Assembly (NCBI RefSeq): GCF_002159535.1
Contig: NZ_NFIU01000003.1
Coordinates: 1 to 64,000, forward strand
DNA length: 64,000 bases
From: Olsenella sp. An290
Lineage (GTDB): Bacteria > Actinomycetota > Coriobacteriia > Coriobacteriales > Atopobiaceae
Reading direction: 5' to 3'
Shown: positions 16,944 to 25,787 of the stretch, one piece after another
How the letters are laid out: each line of letters starts with the position of its first letter
Position numbering within the stretch: the stretch's first letter is position 1
Translations under genes and position numbers: made by a program
Notes under the pieces: model-generated
Databases searched by the model: none
Told to the model about the DNA's origin: nothing
The model's input: only the letters and a program-made list of their open reading frames with translations

Positions 16944-17594
16944 ATGCCCACGCCCCAGGCTGTGATCTTCGACATGGACGGGACCCTCATCGACACGGAG
17001 CGCGTGAGCCAGACGGCGTGGCGCCGCGCGGCGGCCGACCTGGGGCTCGACGTCCCGGAGCGCATCTGGGACGCCTTCGTGGGCTGCAGCATCCCCACCT
17101 CGTGCGCGATGATCAACGAGGAGTTCGGCGACGAGGGCCTCACCGACCGCCTCTTTGCGCACCAGCACGAGCTCTTCTTTGCGCTCGAGGACGAGATCCT
17201 CGTTCCGCGCGAGGGCGCGCTCGACGCGCTGCGCACGCTCGCCGATGCCGGCGTCACGCTCGCGCTTGCCACGACCACGGCGCGAGAGCACGCCCAGAAG
17301 GAGATGGACCGCTTCGGCATGACGCCGTTCTTCTCTACGATGACCTTCGGTGACGAGGTCTCGCGCTCCAAGCCCGCGCCCGACATCTACCTCGAGGCCG
17401 CGCGGCGCCTCGACGCTGCGCCCGAGACCTGTGCTGCGGTGGAGGACTCGATGAACGGGGCGCGAGCCGCGCTCGCGGCGGGCATGGCGACCTATCTGGT
17501 CCCGGAGTGGGCCGAGCCCGCCCCCGATGTGGCCCTCGCGTGCGCGGCCGTGCTCGGGGGCCTGGCCGAGCTCCCCGCCGCGATCCTGGGGTAG
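16944..17594 (+). CDS. HAD-superfamily phosphatase/phosphomutase (subfamily IA)
   Basis: A 216-residue HAD hydrolase. Motif I is FDMDGTLIDTE, motif II TTTAREHA (Thr), motif III K (RSKPAPDIY) and motif IV VEDSMNGARAA. The alpha-helical cap after motif I and the overall length fit the beta-phosphoglucomutase/phosphoglycolate phosphatase group. The substrate cannot be told from sequence. The ATG at 16944 follows GAAAGGACG. Confidence 0.88.
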   Translation: MPTPQAVIFDMDGTLIDTERVSQTAWRRAAADLGLDVPERIWDAFVGCSIPTSCAMINEEFGDEGLTDRLFAHQHELFFALEDEILVPREGALDALRTLADAGVTLALATTTAREHAQKEMDRFGMTPFFSTMTFGDEVSRSKPAPDIYLEAARRLDAAPETCAAVEDSMNGARAALAAGMATYLVPEWAEPAPDVALACAAVLGGLAELPAAILG

Positions 17595-17624
17595 GGGCCG
17601 TCCTTCTCGGCGGGTCCGCTCTTT

Positions 17625-17680
17625 CGCTTGCGCGTTCTTCCCGCTTGCGCGTTCTTCCCGCTTGCGTGCTCTTACGCTTG
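17625..17680. repeat. 17-bp tandem repeat
   Basis: CGCTTGCGCGTTCTTCC repeats with starts at 17625, 17642, 17659 and a shortened copy at 17675 (periods 17, 17, 16). It abuts the left edge of the 31-bp palindromic element cluster. Confidence 0.7.
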
Positions 17681-17801
17681 CGCCGGATTCCGGGGATATG
17701 TGCGTTTGTGGTGCCAGAATACCCGTATGTGTGCGCCCGCTCGCGCACATAACCCCGGAATCCGGCACCGCTCGCGCACATATCCGGCAAATCCGGCGCA
17801 G
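17678..17801. repeat. 31-bp element cluster, two forward and two inverted units
   Basis: Units of about 31 bp read (G)GCCGGAATnnCCGGATATGTGCG on one strand; two run forward and two run backward, making a large inverted structure. The outer arms GCCGGATTCCGGGG and CCCCGGAATCCGGC are exact complements. Borders read TTGCGCC and GGCGCAG. The cluster lies between the converging HAD and ABC permease genes, so it may also end transcription. The same family recurs at 25594. No gene is present between 17595 and 17912. Confidence 0.8.
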
Positions 17802-17912
17802 CATGAGGAGCGCCGGGCCGGAGTGCCGGTTAAGGCGCCGGGCCGGAGCGCGCGGCGAGAAGGACCCCGGCCCGCGAGTCGCTGCGAGCCGGGGCCGCGC
17901 CCGCACCCGTCC

Positions 17913-20753
17913 CTACAGCGCGTCCGCGCGCAGGGCCTCAACGAGGTTGAGCGCGTGCGTCTTGTGGAGGGCGTAGCCCGTGCTCGCCGCCAGCACCACG
18001 ACCACCACGGCAAACGCCAGCGCCACGTGGCCCCATGGCATGTCGAGGGAGAGCGTGGAGATGGAGCTGGAAAGTGCCGTGAAGAATCCCCAGTTGACGA
18101 GCGCCGCCAGCGCCACGCCGCCCACCAGGCCCTTGCACGCGAAGTCCGCGCACTCGAGGAAGATCATGCGGCGGAACGCCCGTCGTCCCATGCCCACGGA
18201 CTGCAGCGTCGCGAACTCGCGCGTGCGCAGCATGAGCCCGGAGGCGATGGTGTTGAAGACGTTGGCCACGGCGATGGCCATCGTGATCGCGATGAAGCAG
18301 TAGAGGAAGACGTTCACGGTGAAGGTCATCGCGCGGTACTCGCGAAGGGACTCGCGGAGGTTGACGACCTGCGAGGTGCCGATGTCGCCGCGTTCGGCGA
18401 GCACGTCCTGAATGCCGCTTATGACCTCCTCCTCGTCCGCGCCCTCGGCAAAGCCGGCGTAGAACTCGGTCAGGGAGAGCCAGAGCGCGTCCGTGAGGCC
18501 GGCTCCCTCGACCGCGCTCATCGGCATGACCAGCGTGACGGAAGTGGTGTCCGCGAGCTGGGCGGACCCGATCGGGAAGTCGTCGCCGAGGTCCGTGGCG
18601 TAGGCGGCCACGGGGACGCTCACGCTTCTCAGGCCAAGCTCGGAGGCCGGGGCCACGTCGACGACCCCGCCGGAGGTCTCGTCGGCACGCCTGAGCGAGT
18701 AGCGACCGTCGTCGCCCATGCCGAGCCACTCGTCGTTGGTGAGGCCCTCCGGTTTCAGGAGCACGTCGACGGAGCCGGCGGTTCCCGTGAGCGGCGAGAT
18801 GGAGCCGTAGGTATCGGCGTTGGTGGCGCTCACCAGGTTGAACGCGACGCAGGAGAGGCTCGTGGGGTCCGCCTGGGCCCCGGAGAGGCCGAGCGTGTCG
18901 GCGAGGTGGCGCCAGGTGCCGTCGTTGACGAGCTCGACGACCGCCTGGCCGTAGCCCTGTCGGTCGAGCTGGAAGCCGCCGTAGCGGTTGGTGCGCTCGT
19001 TGAAGGTGTCGATGCCCCTCCAGTTGACGTCGTTCTCGCCCAGGCGGATGCTGGCCGTCGCACGTGCCACGCCGCTCACGCTGCCCTCGCGCACGCCTGC
19101 CACGCCGGCGATGTCTGAGGCAATGCCGTCCAGGTCAGAGGCCACGGGGTCCTCGGCTATGTTGCTCGAGGAGTAGTCCTGGGAGGAGAGGTGCATCATG
19201 AGGTCCGCGTTGCCGTAGTCCATGTAGCCCACGGTGCCGGTGAGGTAGTCGGAGAGCGGGCCCGCGGTGACGAGCAGCGCCACCGAGACCGCGAGCGCGG
19301 CGGCGGCGACGCGGGACTTCGACGCCGTGACCGCGAGCGTGCGGCGGGCGAGAAAGACCGGCATGCCGCCGATCCGCGCCGCCAGCCCGCGCGGGCGGCG
19401 CCCGTCCGCGGAGAAGTCGTCCATCGCGGTGCGGCGGCGTCGGAAGAGGCGCCGCAGGCGGCGGCTCGGGCGCACGTCCTGGGTCTGGCGGATGGCGTCC
19501 ACGGCAGAGACGCGGCTCGCGCGCAGCGCGGGCACGAAGGCGCTGATCAGGAGCGTGACCGCGGTGAGGCCCGCGGCGACGGCCAGGTCGAGCGGTGCGA
19601 CCACGAGGCCCACCGCGATGTCATCGCCCAGCATTAAGGACCAGCCCTCGGCGGTCACGGCAAAGACGGCGGCGGTCGCGGCGAGTCCGATCGCAAGGCC
19701 AAGGGGAATGCCCACGGCTCCAAGCAGCGCCGCCTCGGTGTAGACGGTGCGCCTGAGCTGGCGGCGCGAGGCGCCGAGCGAGGAGAGCAGGCCAAACTGT
19801 CGCGTGCGCTCGGAGATGGAGATCGTGAAGGCATTCCCGATGAGCGAGACCGCCGCCACCACGATCACCACCGCGAGCACGAGGGCCATCTGCGCGAGCG
19901 AGTCAAAGATCTGTCTGCTGGGGGCGAGCCCCTGGTACGTGAGCAGCGTGTTGTTCGTGCGGTACACAAAGCCGACGACCGTGAAGGCGCGCGGCGCACC
20001 AAGGTCGGAGAGCGTCTCGAGCGGGGTCGTGGTCTCGGAGGTGACGTTGCCGCTGGCGTCCGTCTCGTAGGCGTAGTCAATCTGGAGCGGGTCGCCGGAG
20101 GAGACGGGCTCCGGGTGGCCGTCGAGCCACGTGCGCCGGCCCGCGGCGAGCGTGACGGTGGAGCCGAGCTCGAGCTCGCCTTCCGAGGTGGCGCTTGTGG
20201 CAATGCCCTCGAGCTCCGTTGGGCCGTCCGTGAGCTCGACGCCCTTCAGGTAGGCGGGCAGCGCGATCTCACCGGGCTTCTCGGGCAGGCGCCCCTCCTC
20301 GACGGAGGGCGACGGCACGACCGCGTGGGCGGTGTCCCCGGCGGCGCGCGGCAGGCTCAGGTCCTCCTGCGGCAGGCTGAGCACGCCGAGGTAGGGGCCG
20401 CTGTAGACGGAGTTGTCGGTGGAGAGCGCCGCGGCGCCGAGGTCCTGGCGGGTGGCGAGTCGGTCGAGGTGGCAGCCGGCGAGCGTCTCGAGGTTGCCGA
20501 TCGTGGCGTCGTCGGTGTAGTCGAAGCTCATCTGCCAGACGCCGTCGAGCGAGCGCGAGCGCTCCAGAAGCCCCGCGCGCAGGCTCGTGACGCTCGCGAG
20601 CACGGCCATGAGCAGGCCGCACGCGAGCGCCACGCCCACGATCGTGACCGTGGTCCGCACGCGGTTCGCGCGCAGCGAGCGCAGCGTGAAGCGGGTGAAG
20701 ACGTTGGCGTGGAAAGGTGCCAGTCCCTTTTCCACATGTTCCGAGCGGCTCAT
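17913..20753 (-). CDS. FtsX/MacB-type ABC transporter permease
   Basis: A 946-residue permease with two FtsX-like modules: an N-terminal helix (residues about 30-55), a large extracytoplasmic domain, a three-helix block (LVVIVVAAVSLIGNAFTISISERTRQFGLLSSLGAS) and a second helix plus extracytoplasmic domain ending in another three-helix block (TREFATLQSVGMGRRAFRRMIF). This is the arrangement of lipoprotein- or peptide-related ABC exporters and BceB-like detoxification permeases. It starts two bases after the ATPase stop codon. Residues 7-14 or so (VEKGLAPFHA) are encoded by a short palindromic repeat that seems to have been captured into the N-terminus. The upstream two-component system suggests inducible defence against a cell-envelope agent. 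Confidence 0.88.
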   Translation of the reverse strand: MSRSEHVEKGLAPFHANVFTRFTLRSLRANRVRTTVTIVGVALACGLLMAVLASVTSLRAGLLERSRSLDGVWQMSFDYTDDATIGNLETLAGCHLDRLATRQDLGAAALSTDNSVYSGPYLGVLSLPQEDLSLPRAAGDTAHAVVPSPSVEEGRLPEKPGEIALPAYLKGVELTDGPTELEGIATSATSEGELELGSTVTLAAGRRTWLDGHPEPVSSGDPLQIDYAYETDASGNVTSETTTPLETLSDLGAPRAFTVVGFVYRTNNTLLTYQGLAPSRQIFDSLAQMALVLAVVIVVAAVSLIGNAFTISISERTRQFGLLSSLGASRRQLRRTVYTEAALLGAVGIPLGLAIGLAATAAVFAVTAEGWSLMLGDDIAVGLVVAPLDLAVAAGLTAVTLLISAFVPALRASRVSAVDAIRQTQDVRPSRRLRRLFRRRRTAMDDFSADGRRPRGLAARIGGMPVFLARRTLAVTASKSRVAAAALAVSVALLVTAGPLSDYLTGTVGYMDYGNADLMMHLSSQDYSSSNIAEDPVASDLDGIASDIAGVAGVREGSVSGVARATASIRLGENDVNWRGIDTFNERTNRYGGFQLDRQGYGQAVVELVNDGTWRHLADTLGLSGAQADPTSLSCVAFNLVSATNADTYGSISPLTGTAGSVDVLLKPEGLTNDEWLGMGDDGRYSLRRADETSGGVVDVAPASELGLRSVSVPVAAYATDLGDDFPIGSAQLADTTSVTLVMPMSAVEGAGLTDALWLSLTEFYAGFAEGADEEEVISGIQDVLAERGDIGTSQVVNLRESLREYRAMTFTVNVFLYCFIAITMAIAVANVFNTIASGLMLRTREFATLQSVGMGRRAFRRMIFLECADFACKGLVGGVALAALVNWGFFTALSSSISTLSLDMPWGHVALAFAVVVVVLAASTGYALHKTHALNLVEALRADAL
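20709..20735. repeat. Short palindromic element, copy 2, inside the permease gene
   Basis: GTGGAAAGGTGCCAGTCCCT with TTTCCAC completing the palindrome. It lies wholly inside codons of the permease N-terminus and is read VEKGLAPFH, the same reading phase as copy 4 (VQRGQAPLH). Confidence 0.7.
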
Positions 20754-20755
20754 GG

Positions 20756-21436
20756 CTACCTCGCCCTCGTGTCGGAGGCGACGCGGCCGTCCTCGAGCGC
20801 GATTACGCGGTCGGCCGAGAGCGCGATGTCCTCGTCGTGCGTGATTACGATCAGCGTCTGGCCGAGCTCGCGGTTGGAGCGGCGCAGGAGTGCCATGATC
20901 TCGGCGGAGTTCTTGGAGTCCAGGTTGCCCGTGGGCTCGTCGGCCAGCACCACCGCGGGCGCGTTCATGAGGGCGCGCCCGATGGCCACGCGCTGCTGCT
21001 GGCCGCCGGAGAGCTGGTTGGGCAGATGGTGCTCGCGCCCGGTGAGCCCGAGCGTGCGGATGAGGCCCGTGAGGCGGCGCTCGTTCACCGCGCGGCCGTC
21101 CATGAGCACGGGCAGGCACATGTTCTCCACCACGTCGAGCACCGGCACGAGGTTGTAGAACTGGTAGACCAGGCCCACCTCGCGACGGCGAAAGACCGCG
21201 AGCTGCTCGTCCGTGCGCTCGAAGACGTTCTCGCCGTTGAGGTAGACCGTGCCGGACGTGGGCCGGTCCACGCCGCCGATCATGTGCAGGAGCGTCGACT
21301 TGCCGGAGCCCGAGCTGCCGATGATGGCCACGAACTCGCCGGACGCCACGGTGAAGCTCACGTCGTCGAGCGCGCGCACGGCGGTGTCGCCGCTGCCGTA
21401 GGTCTTGGTGAGATGGTCTATGCGCAGAATGTCCAT
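20756..21436 (-). CDS. ABC transporter ATP-binding protein (MacB/LolD/BceA type)
   Basis: A 226-residue ATPase with Walker A GSSGSGKST, Q-loop YQFYNLVPVLDVVENM, signature [15 protein letters not shown], Walker B VVLADEPTGNLD and H-loop THD. These features, especially the LADEPTGNLDS variant, identify the family that pairs with FtsX-like permeases. It is co-transcribed with the permease directly downstream. The start has a GAGGAGGCAGC ribosome binding site. Confidence 0.93.
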   Translation of the reverse strand: MDILRIDHLTKTYGSGDTAVRALDDVSFTVASGEFVAIIGSSGSGKSTLLHMIGGVDRPTSGTVYLNGENVFERTDEQLAVFRRREVGLVYQFYNLVPVLDVVENMCLPVLMDGRAVNERRLTGLIRTLGLTGREHHLPNQLSGGQQQRVAIGRALMNAPAVVLADEPTGNLDSKNSAEIMALLRRSNRELGQTLIVITHDEDIALSADRVIALEDGRVASDTRAR

Positions 21437-21521
21437 GCTGCCTCCTCGCTCTCGTGGACAATTCTATGGTGGGGGAGGAGGTCGGCGCGCGCGTGACGTG
21501 CACGTGACGGATTCGTCATGT

Positions 21522-21645
21522 TGTGATTTGGGAGCTCGTTGAAAGTCTCGCTTTGGCGCCGCGAAACGAGACTTTGTGTGAGCTGGCGATGCGCAGCTCA
21601 TCAAAAGTCTCGGTTTTGCACCGGAAAGCGTGAGTTTCAGTGAGT
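21522..21645. repeat. 61-bp hairpin repeat array 4 (two units, variant arms)
   Basis: Two units with anchors at 21566 (ACGAGA) and 21628 (GCGTGA). Here the usual GTCAC/GTGAC arms are replaced on both sides by GTCTC/GAGAC (AAAGTCTCG at 21543 and 21605, CGAGACTTT at 21566), so pairing is kept both within the unit and across to the preceding arm. It sits upstream of the ABC operon and downstream of the histidine kinase gene. Confidence 0.8.
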
Positions 21646-21662
21646 TTCTGGACTGGGCTGCT

Positions 21663-21713
21663 GCCGAGAAGAGCGCGCCGCCGAGAAGAGCGCGCCGCCG
21701 AGAAGAACCGCGC
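21663..21713. repeat. 17-bp tandem repeat, three copies
   Basis: GCCGAGAAGAGCGCGCC at 21663 and 21680 and a variant at 21697. Each copy contains the dispersed GAGAAG word. It directly precedes the 3' end of the histidine kinase gene. Confidence 0.7.
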
Positions 21714-21718
21714 CGCCG

Positions 21719-22771
21719 CTACACCGTGGCCTTGAAGAAGACGAGGTCGAAAACGGCGCCGCCACCCGGCGCGTTGCCGGCGCGGATGGAGCCGCCCTGC
21801 GCGGTGACGAGGCTCTTGGCGAGCGCGAGGCCGATGCCCACGCCCGTGGGGTCTACCTCGGAGCCGGTCGCGCCGGCCGCCGGGCCCGCGTCGCCGCGAT
21901 AGAAGCGCTCGAAGACGTGCGGCAGGTCCTCGGCCGCGATGCCGGGCCCGGTGTCCTGCACGCGCACGCGGAAGGCCAGCGCGTCCTCCGTGACGCGCAC
22001 CGTCACGCTCCCGCCGACCGGCGTGTGCTCGATGCAGTTCTTGAGCACGTTCTCCAGCGCCTCCGCCGTCCAGGCCAAATCTCCGGTGAAGCCGCAGCCG
22101 GGCTGCGCCTCAGAGCGCAGCTCCACGCCCGCGAGCTCGGCGGCCAGCTCAAGGGGCTCGGCCGCGCGTGCCACGAGCTCCCCGCCGTCCACGCGCCCGC
22201 GCGCGAAGCTCACCACGCCCGCGTCGATGCGGGCCAGCTTGAGCAGGGAGGAGACGAGCCACTCCACGCGGCCCTCCAGCCGCTCCATCGTGCGCAGCCG
22301 CTCGACCTCGCCCGGGTGCGCGCCGTCGGCCGCGAGCGCGCCCCGCGAGAGCGACGTCATGAGGGAAAGCGAGGTCAGCGGCGTCTTGAGCTGGTGCGAT
22401 ATGTCGGCCAGCGCATCGGCCAGCGCGTTCTTCTCGCGCTCGAGCGCCTCGTTGGCAAGGGTCAGGCGGGTGCGCATCTTGTCCAGCTCGGAGGCCAGGA
22501 TCGCGAGCTCGCCCTCGCGCATGCGCTCGAAGCTCACGTCGCGCTCGCCGTGGAGCATCGCGTCCACCTGCGCCGCCAGACGCGCGATTCTCCGGTAGCG
22601 CCGCCGAGTGGCCAGGAGCATGACGCCCAGCAGCACGAGCGCCACCGCGCCTGTCACGGCCGCGGCGCGCGGCCCCGCAAGCGACCACGCCGCCGCAGAC
22701 CCCACCGCGCCCACGGCGAGAAACGCCGCGGCCGCGTGCTTGACCTCCGGGTTTCTCAGCAGGTTGCCCAT
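21719..22771 (-). CDS. Two-component sensor histidine kinase
   Basis: A 350-residue kinase: two membrane helices near residues 15-55 with almost no extracellular loop, a linker resembling HAMP (MLHGERDVSFERMREGELAILASELDKM), the phosphoacceptor box DISHQLKTPLTSLSLM, N-box ENVLKNCIEHT, G1 DTGPGI and G2 TGVGIGLALAKSL. The short extracytoplasmic loop is typical of intramembrane-sensing kinases that depend on a partner transporter, consistent with the ABC genes downstream. It follows the response regulator by 25 bases. Confidence 0.9.
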   Translation of the reverse strand: MGNLLRNPEVKHAAAAFLAVGAVGSAAAWSLAGPRAAAVTGAVALVLLGVMLLATRRRYRRIARLAAQVDAMLHGERDVSFERMREGELAILASELDKMRTRLTLANEALEREKNALADALADISHQLKTPLTSLSLMTSLSRGALAADGAHPGEVERLRTMERLEGRVEWLVSSLLKLARIDAGVVSFARGRVDGGELVARAAEPLELAAELAGVELRSEAQPGCGFTGDLAWTAEALENVLKNCIEHTPVGGSVTVRVTEDALAFRVRVQDTGPGIAAEDLPHVFERFYRGDAGPAAGATGSEVDPTGVGIGLALAKSLVTAQGGSIRAGNAPGGGAVFDLVFFKATV

Positions 22772-22796
22772 CCGGCGCCTCGTCGTTCTTCTCGCG

Positions 22797-23477
22797 CTAG
22801 CCCTGGGCGCGGTAGCCCATGCCGCGGACCGTGACGATGAGGCGCGGGTCGGTCGGGTCGTCCTCGAGTTTGTCGCGCAGGCGCTTGATGTAGACCGAGA
22901 GCGTGTTCTCCTCCACGTAGGCGCCGGCGTCGTCCCAGAGGGCGTCACGGATCATGTCGCGCGTGACGACGCGTCCGGCGTTCTTGGCAAAGAGCAGGAG
23001 GAGTCGGTACTCCAGCGCGGAGAGCGGGACCTCCTCGCCGCCCTTCACGGCGCGGGCGCGATCGAGGTCGATGGTCACGGGGCCGAGGTGCGCCACAGAG
23101 CGCTCCGGCCGCGCCCGGCGCAGGGCGGCCTGCACGCGGGCCACGAGCTCGCGCGGGCGGAACGGCTTGGCGATGTAGTCGTCCGCGCCGAGGCCCAGGC
23201 CCGTCACGGTGGAGAGCTCGTCGTCGGCCGCGGTGAGGAAGATCACCGGGACCTCGGGCGTTACGTGCTTGATGGCGTTGCAGACGGCAAAGCCGCTGCC
23301 CTCGGCGAGCGTCAGGTCCACGAGCGCGAGCGCGATGTCTGCCCCCGGAGCGCACGCGAGCTCCACGGCGCCGGCCTGCGTAGGGGAGGAGAGCACGAAA
23401 AAGCCCTCTCCGGCGAGCAGCTCGGAGAGCCCCTCAACGATCAGCGGGTCGTCCTCGGCGAGCAGGATGCGCAGCAT
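22797..23477 (-). CDS. OmpR-family response regulator
   Basis: A 226-residue regulator: receiver domain with acidic pocket EDD, phosphoacceptor in ALVDLTLAEGSG, Thr in FLTAAD, Lys in AKPFRPREL, then a winged-helix DNA-binding domain ending VYIKRLRDKLEDDPTDPRLIVTVRGMGYRAQG. It is the first gene of the two-component/ABC cluster, and probably activates the ABC transporter genes downstream. Start ATG at 23477 follows AAGGGAGGACC. Confidence 0.92.
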   Translation of the reverse strand: MLRILLAEDDPLIVEGLSELLAGEGFFVLSSPTQAGAVELACAPGADIALALVDLTLAEGSGFAVCNAIKHVTPEVPVIFLTAADDELSTVTGLGLGADDYIAKPFRPRELVARVQAALRRARPERSVAHLGPVTIDLDRARAVKGGEEVPLSALEYRLLLLFAKNAGRVVTRDMIRDALWDDAGAYVEENTLSVYIKRLRDKLEDDPTDPRLIVTVRGMGYRAQG

Positions 23478-23705
23478 GGTCCTCCCTTCGTCGCTTCCTG
23501 CCACGAGTATACGGGGCGCACCGGACGCGGTTCGGTGACGGTTCTGTCATCGTGGCGGGGCCGGGGCGTCATGACCCCCTCGGCCCCTGCGCCGCACTCC
23601 GTGAACGGTATGTTTCGCGGCGGTTAGCGGTCGGCAACCATGTCATGCCCACGAAGCTTAAAAGGAGCACCATGGACTGCGCTCCATCGAGTCAAAGGAG
23701 GAAAC

Positions 23706-25505
23706 ATGAACGGAATCGTCATCGTGCTCGTCGCGGCCGTGGTGCTGGTCGCCGGGTACCTGCTCTACGGCCGCTGGCTCGCGCGCACGTGGGGCATCGA
23801 CGAGAAGGCCCTCACGCCTGCGCGGCGCATGGAGGACGGGAAGAACTTCTCGCCCGCGTCGTGCTTCACGGCCTTCTCGCACCAGTTCAGCTCCATCTGC
23901 GGCGCTGGCCCCGTCACGGGCACCATCGCCGCGATGATGTTCGGCTGGCTGCCGGTGCTTCTGTGGGTGCTCGTGGGCGGCATCTTCTTCGGCGCCGTGC
24001 ACGACTTCGGCGCGCTCTACGCGAGCGTTAAGAACAACGGCAAGTCGCTCGCCCAGCTGATCGAGAAGTACATCGGCCGCACCGGGCGCAAGCTGTTCCT
24101 GCTCTTCAGCTGGCTCTTCACGATCATCGTGATCGCGGCCTTCGTGGACATGGTCGCGGGCACCTTCATGGCCACCTTCGGCGCTGACGGCGCCGTTGAC
24201 GCGGCGAAGTCCTACGCGGGCGGCGCGGCCGGCACGATCTCGATCCTGTTCACCTTCGTGGCGATCGCGTTTGGCTGGGCGAGCCGTCGCTTCGGCCTCA
24301 CCGGGTGGAAGGAGCTTGTCCTGGCCGTGGTGCTCTTCGTGCTCATGTTTGCCGTGGGCATGCAGTTCCCCGTCTACCTGGACAAGCTCGGCTGGTTCGC
24401 CGTCATCACGGTCTACCTGCTCTTTGCCGCGGCCATGCCGATCCAGACCCTCAAGCAGCCGCGCGACTACCTCACCTCCATCATGATGATCGTCATGATC
24501 GCGTGCGCCGTGGTGGGCATCGTGGTGCTCGGCCTCAACGGCCAGGCCACGATGAACGCCCCGATGATCGCCGACTCCGCCACGCTCGAGTCGCTCTCCG
24601 CGGCCGGCAAGAACATGTTCCCGCTGCTCTTCGTGTCCGTGGCGTGCGGCGCGCTCTCCGGTTTCCACAGCCTCGTCTCCACCAACACCTCCTCCAAGCA
24701 GGTGTCCAACGAGAAGGACATGGTCGTCGTGGGCTACGGTGCGATGGTCGCCGAGTCCTTCGTGGGCGTGCTGGCCATCGTGTTCGCGGCCATCATGTTC
24801 GGCTCGTTCTACACCTTCGAGGCGGGCGCCCCCACGGCCACGCCGTTCCAGATCTTCTCGCAGGGCGTGGCGAGCGGCATGACCGCGTTCGGCGTGGACG
24901 CCACGCTGGCCAAGGTGTTCATGACGATGTGCGTCTCCGCGCTCGCGCTGACCTCGGTGGACGCCGTGGCCCGCATCGGCCGCCTCTCGTTCCAGGAGTT
25001 CTTCGCCAAGACCAACGACGCCGCCGAGGAGGCCGGCGCCGACGCCACCGGCGTGGCCAAGGTCGCGTCCAACACCTGGGTCGCCACCGTGCTCACCCTG
25101 GCGCTGGGGCTTGCGCTCGCCTTCGGCGGCTACAACAACATCTGGGCGCTCTTCGGCGCGTCCAACCAGCTGCTCGGCGGCATGACCATGATCATGCTCG
25201 CGGTCTTCTGCAAGTGCACCGGCCGCAAGGGCTGGATGCTCTACGTGCCGGTGGCCTTCCTGCTGGTGAGCACGTTCACCTCGCTCGTCCAGAGCATCAT
25301 CGGCTGCGTGAACGCGCTCGCGGCGAGCGGCGCGGCCGTGATTGCCACCTCCGGCCTGCAGCTCGTCTTTGCGATCCTGCTCGTGGTGCTGGGCCTCATC
25401 GTGGCCTACAACTGCCTGAAGGAGCTCTTCGGCAAGGCGGCCGGGTCGCTTCCTGACGAGGAGCCCGAGTGGTCCGAGCTCGGCCGGAAGAACTGCGGCA
25501 AGTAG
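23706..25505 (+). CDS. cstA: CstA-family peptide/pyruvate transporter
   Basis: A 599-residue integral membrane protein of the carbon starvation CstA family, with about sixteen hydrophobic segments. Family landmarks are visible: FSHQFSSICGAGPVTG, GGIFFGAVHDFGALYASVKNNGKS, SGFHSLVSTNTSSKQV and the C-terminal NQLLGGMTMIMLAVF. Members import pyruvate or short peptides and are induced when carbon is scarce. The start at 23706 has a textbook AAAGGAGGAAAC site. It is monocistronic, with about 220 bp of upstream DNA and a hairpin terminator downstream. Confidence 0.93.
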   Translation: MNGIVIVLVAAVVLVAGYLLYGRWLARTWGIDEKALTPARRMEDGKNFSPASCFTAFSHQFSSICGAGPVTGTIAAMMFGWLPVLLWVLVGGIFFGAVHDFGALYASVKNNGKSLAQLIEKYIGRTGRKLFLLFSWLFTIIVIAAFVDMVAGTFMATFGADGAVDAAKSYAGGAAGTISILFTFVAIAFGWASRRFGLTGWKELVLAVVLFVLMFAVGMQFPVYLDKLGWFAVITVYLLFAAAMPIQTLKQPRDYLTSIMMIVMIACAVVGIVVLGLNGQATMNAPMIADSATLESLSAAGKNMFPLLFVSVACGALSGFHSLVSTNTSSKQVSNEKDMVVVGYGAMVAESFVGVLAIVFAAIMFGSFYTFEAGAPTATPFQIFSQGVASGMTAFGVDATLAKVFMTMCVSALALTSVDAVARIGRLSFQEFFAKTNDAAEEAGADATGVAKVASNTWVATVLTLALGLALAFGGYNNIWALFGASNQLLGGMTMIMLAVFCKCTGRKGWMLYVPVAFLLVSTFTSLVQSIIGCVNALAASGAAVIATSGLQLVFAILLVVLGLIVAYNCLKELFGKAAGSLPDEEPEWSELGRKNCGK

Positions 25506-25524
25506 GTCGTTCCGCACGACACGT

Positions 25525-25562
25525 GACGACGGGGCGGGGACGCTTGTCCGCGCCCCGTCGTC
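25525..25562 (+). terminator. Terminator of cstA
   Basis: GACGACGGGGCG and CGCCCCGTCGTC form a perfect 12-bp stem with a 14-base loop, 20 bases past the stop codon and followed by a short T run (GTTTC). Confidence 0.7.
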
Positions 25563-25593
25563 GCCGTTTCTGCCTGCGCGTCGCCGTATAATC

Positions 25594-25747
25594 CTGCGCC
25601 CGATAGTGGGGAAATGTGCGTTTGGGGTGCCGGAACAGGGGGATGTGTGCGTTTGCGCGCGCACATATCCGACCATTCCCGCACCCCTCGCGCACATATC
25701 CAGCTATTCCGGCACCCAAACGCACATATGCGGCCGATTCGGCGCAG
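25594..25747. repeat. 31-bp element cluster, two forward and three inverted units
   Basis: Same family as at 17678. Unit cores are ATGTGCGTTTGGGGTGCCGG in one direction and GCGCACATATCC..ATTCCGGCACC in the other. Borders CTGCGCC and GGCGCAG match the first cluster. It too lies between two converging genes (cstA and trpB2). Nothing else is seen between 25563 and 25787. Confidence 0.8.
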
Positions 25748-25787
25748 GGGGGCGCCGCCAGGGCGAGAAGGGCGTCCGCCCGTGGCG

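Noticed and set aside
23671-24031. Frame starting MDCAPSSQRRKHE with AAGGAG upstream, overlapping the start of cstA
   Set aside because: It continues as an Arg-rich shadow of the cstA coding sequence in another frame. The ribosome binding site right before cstA is far better.
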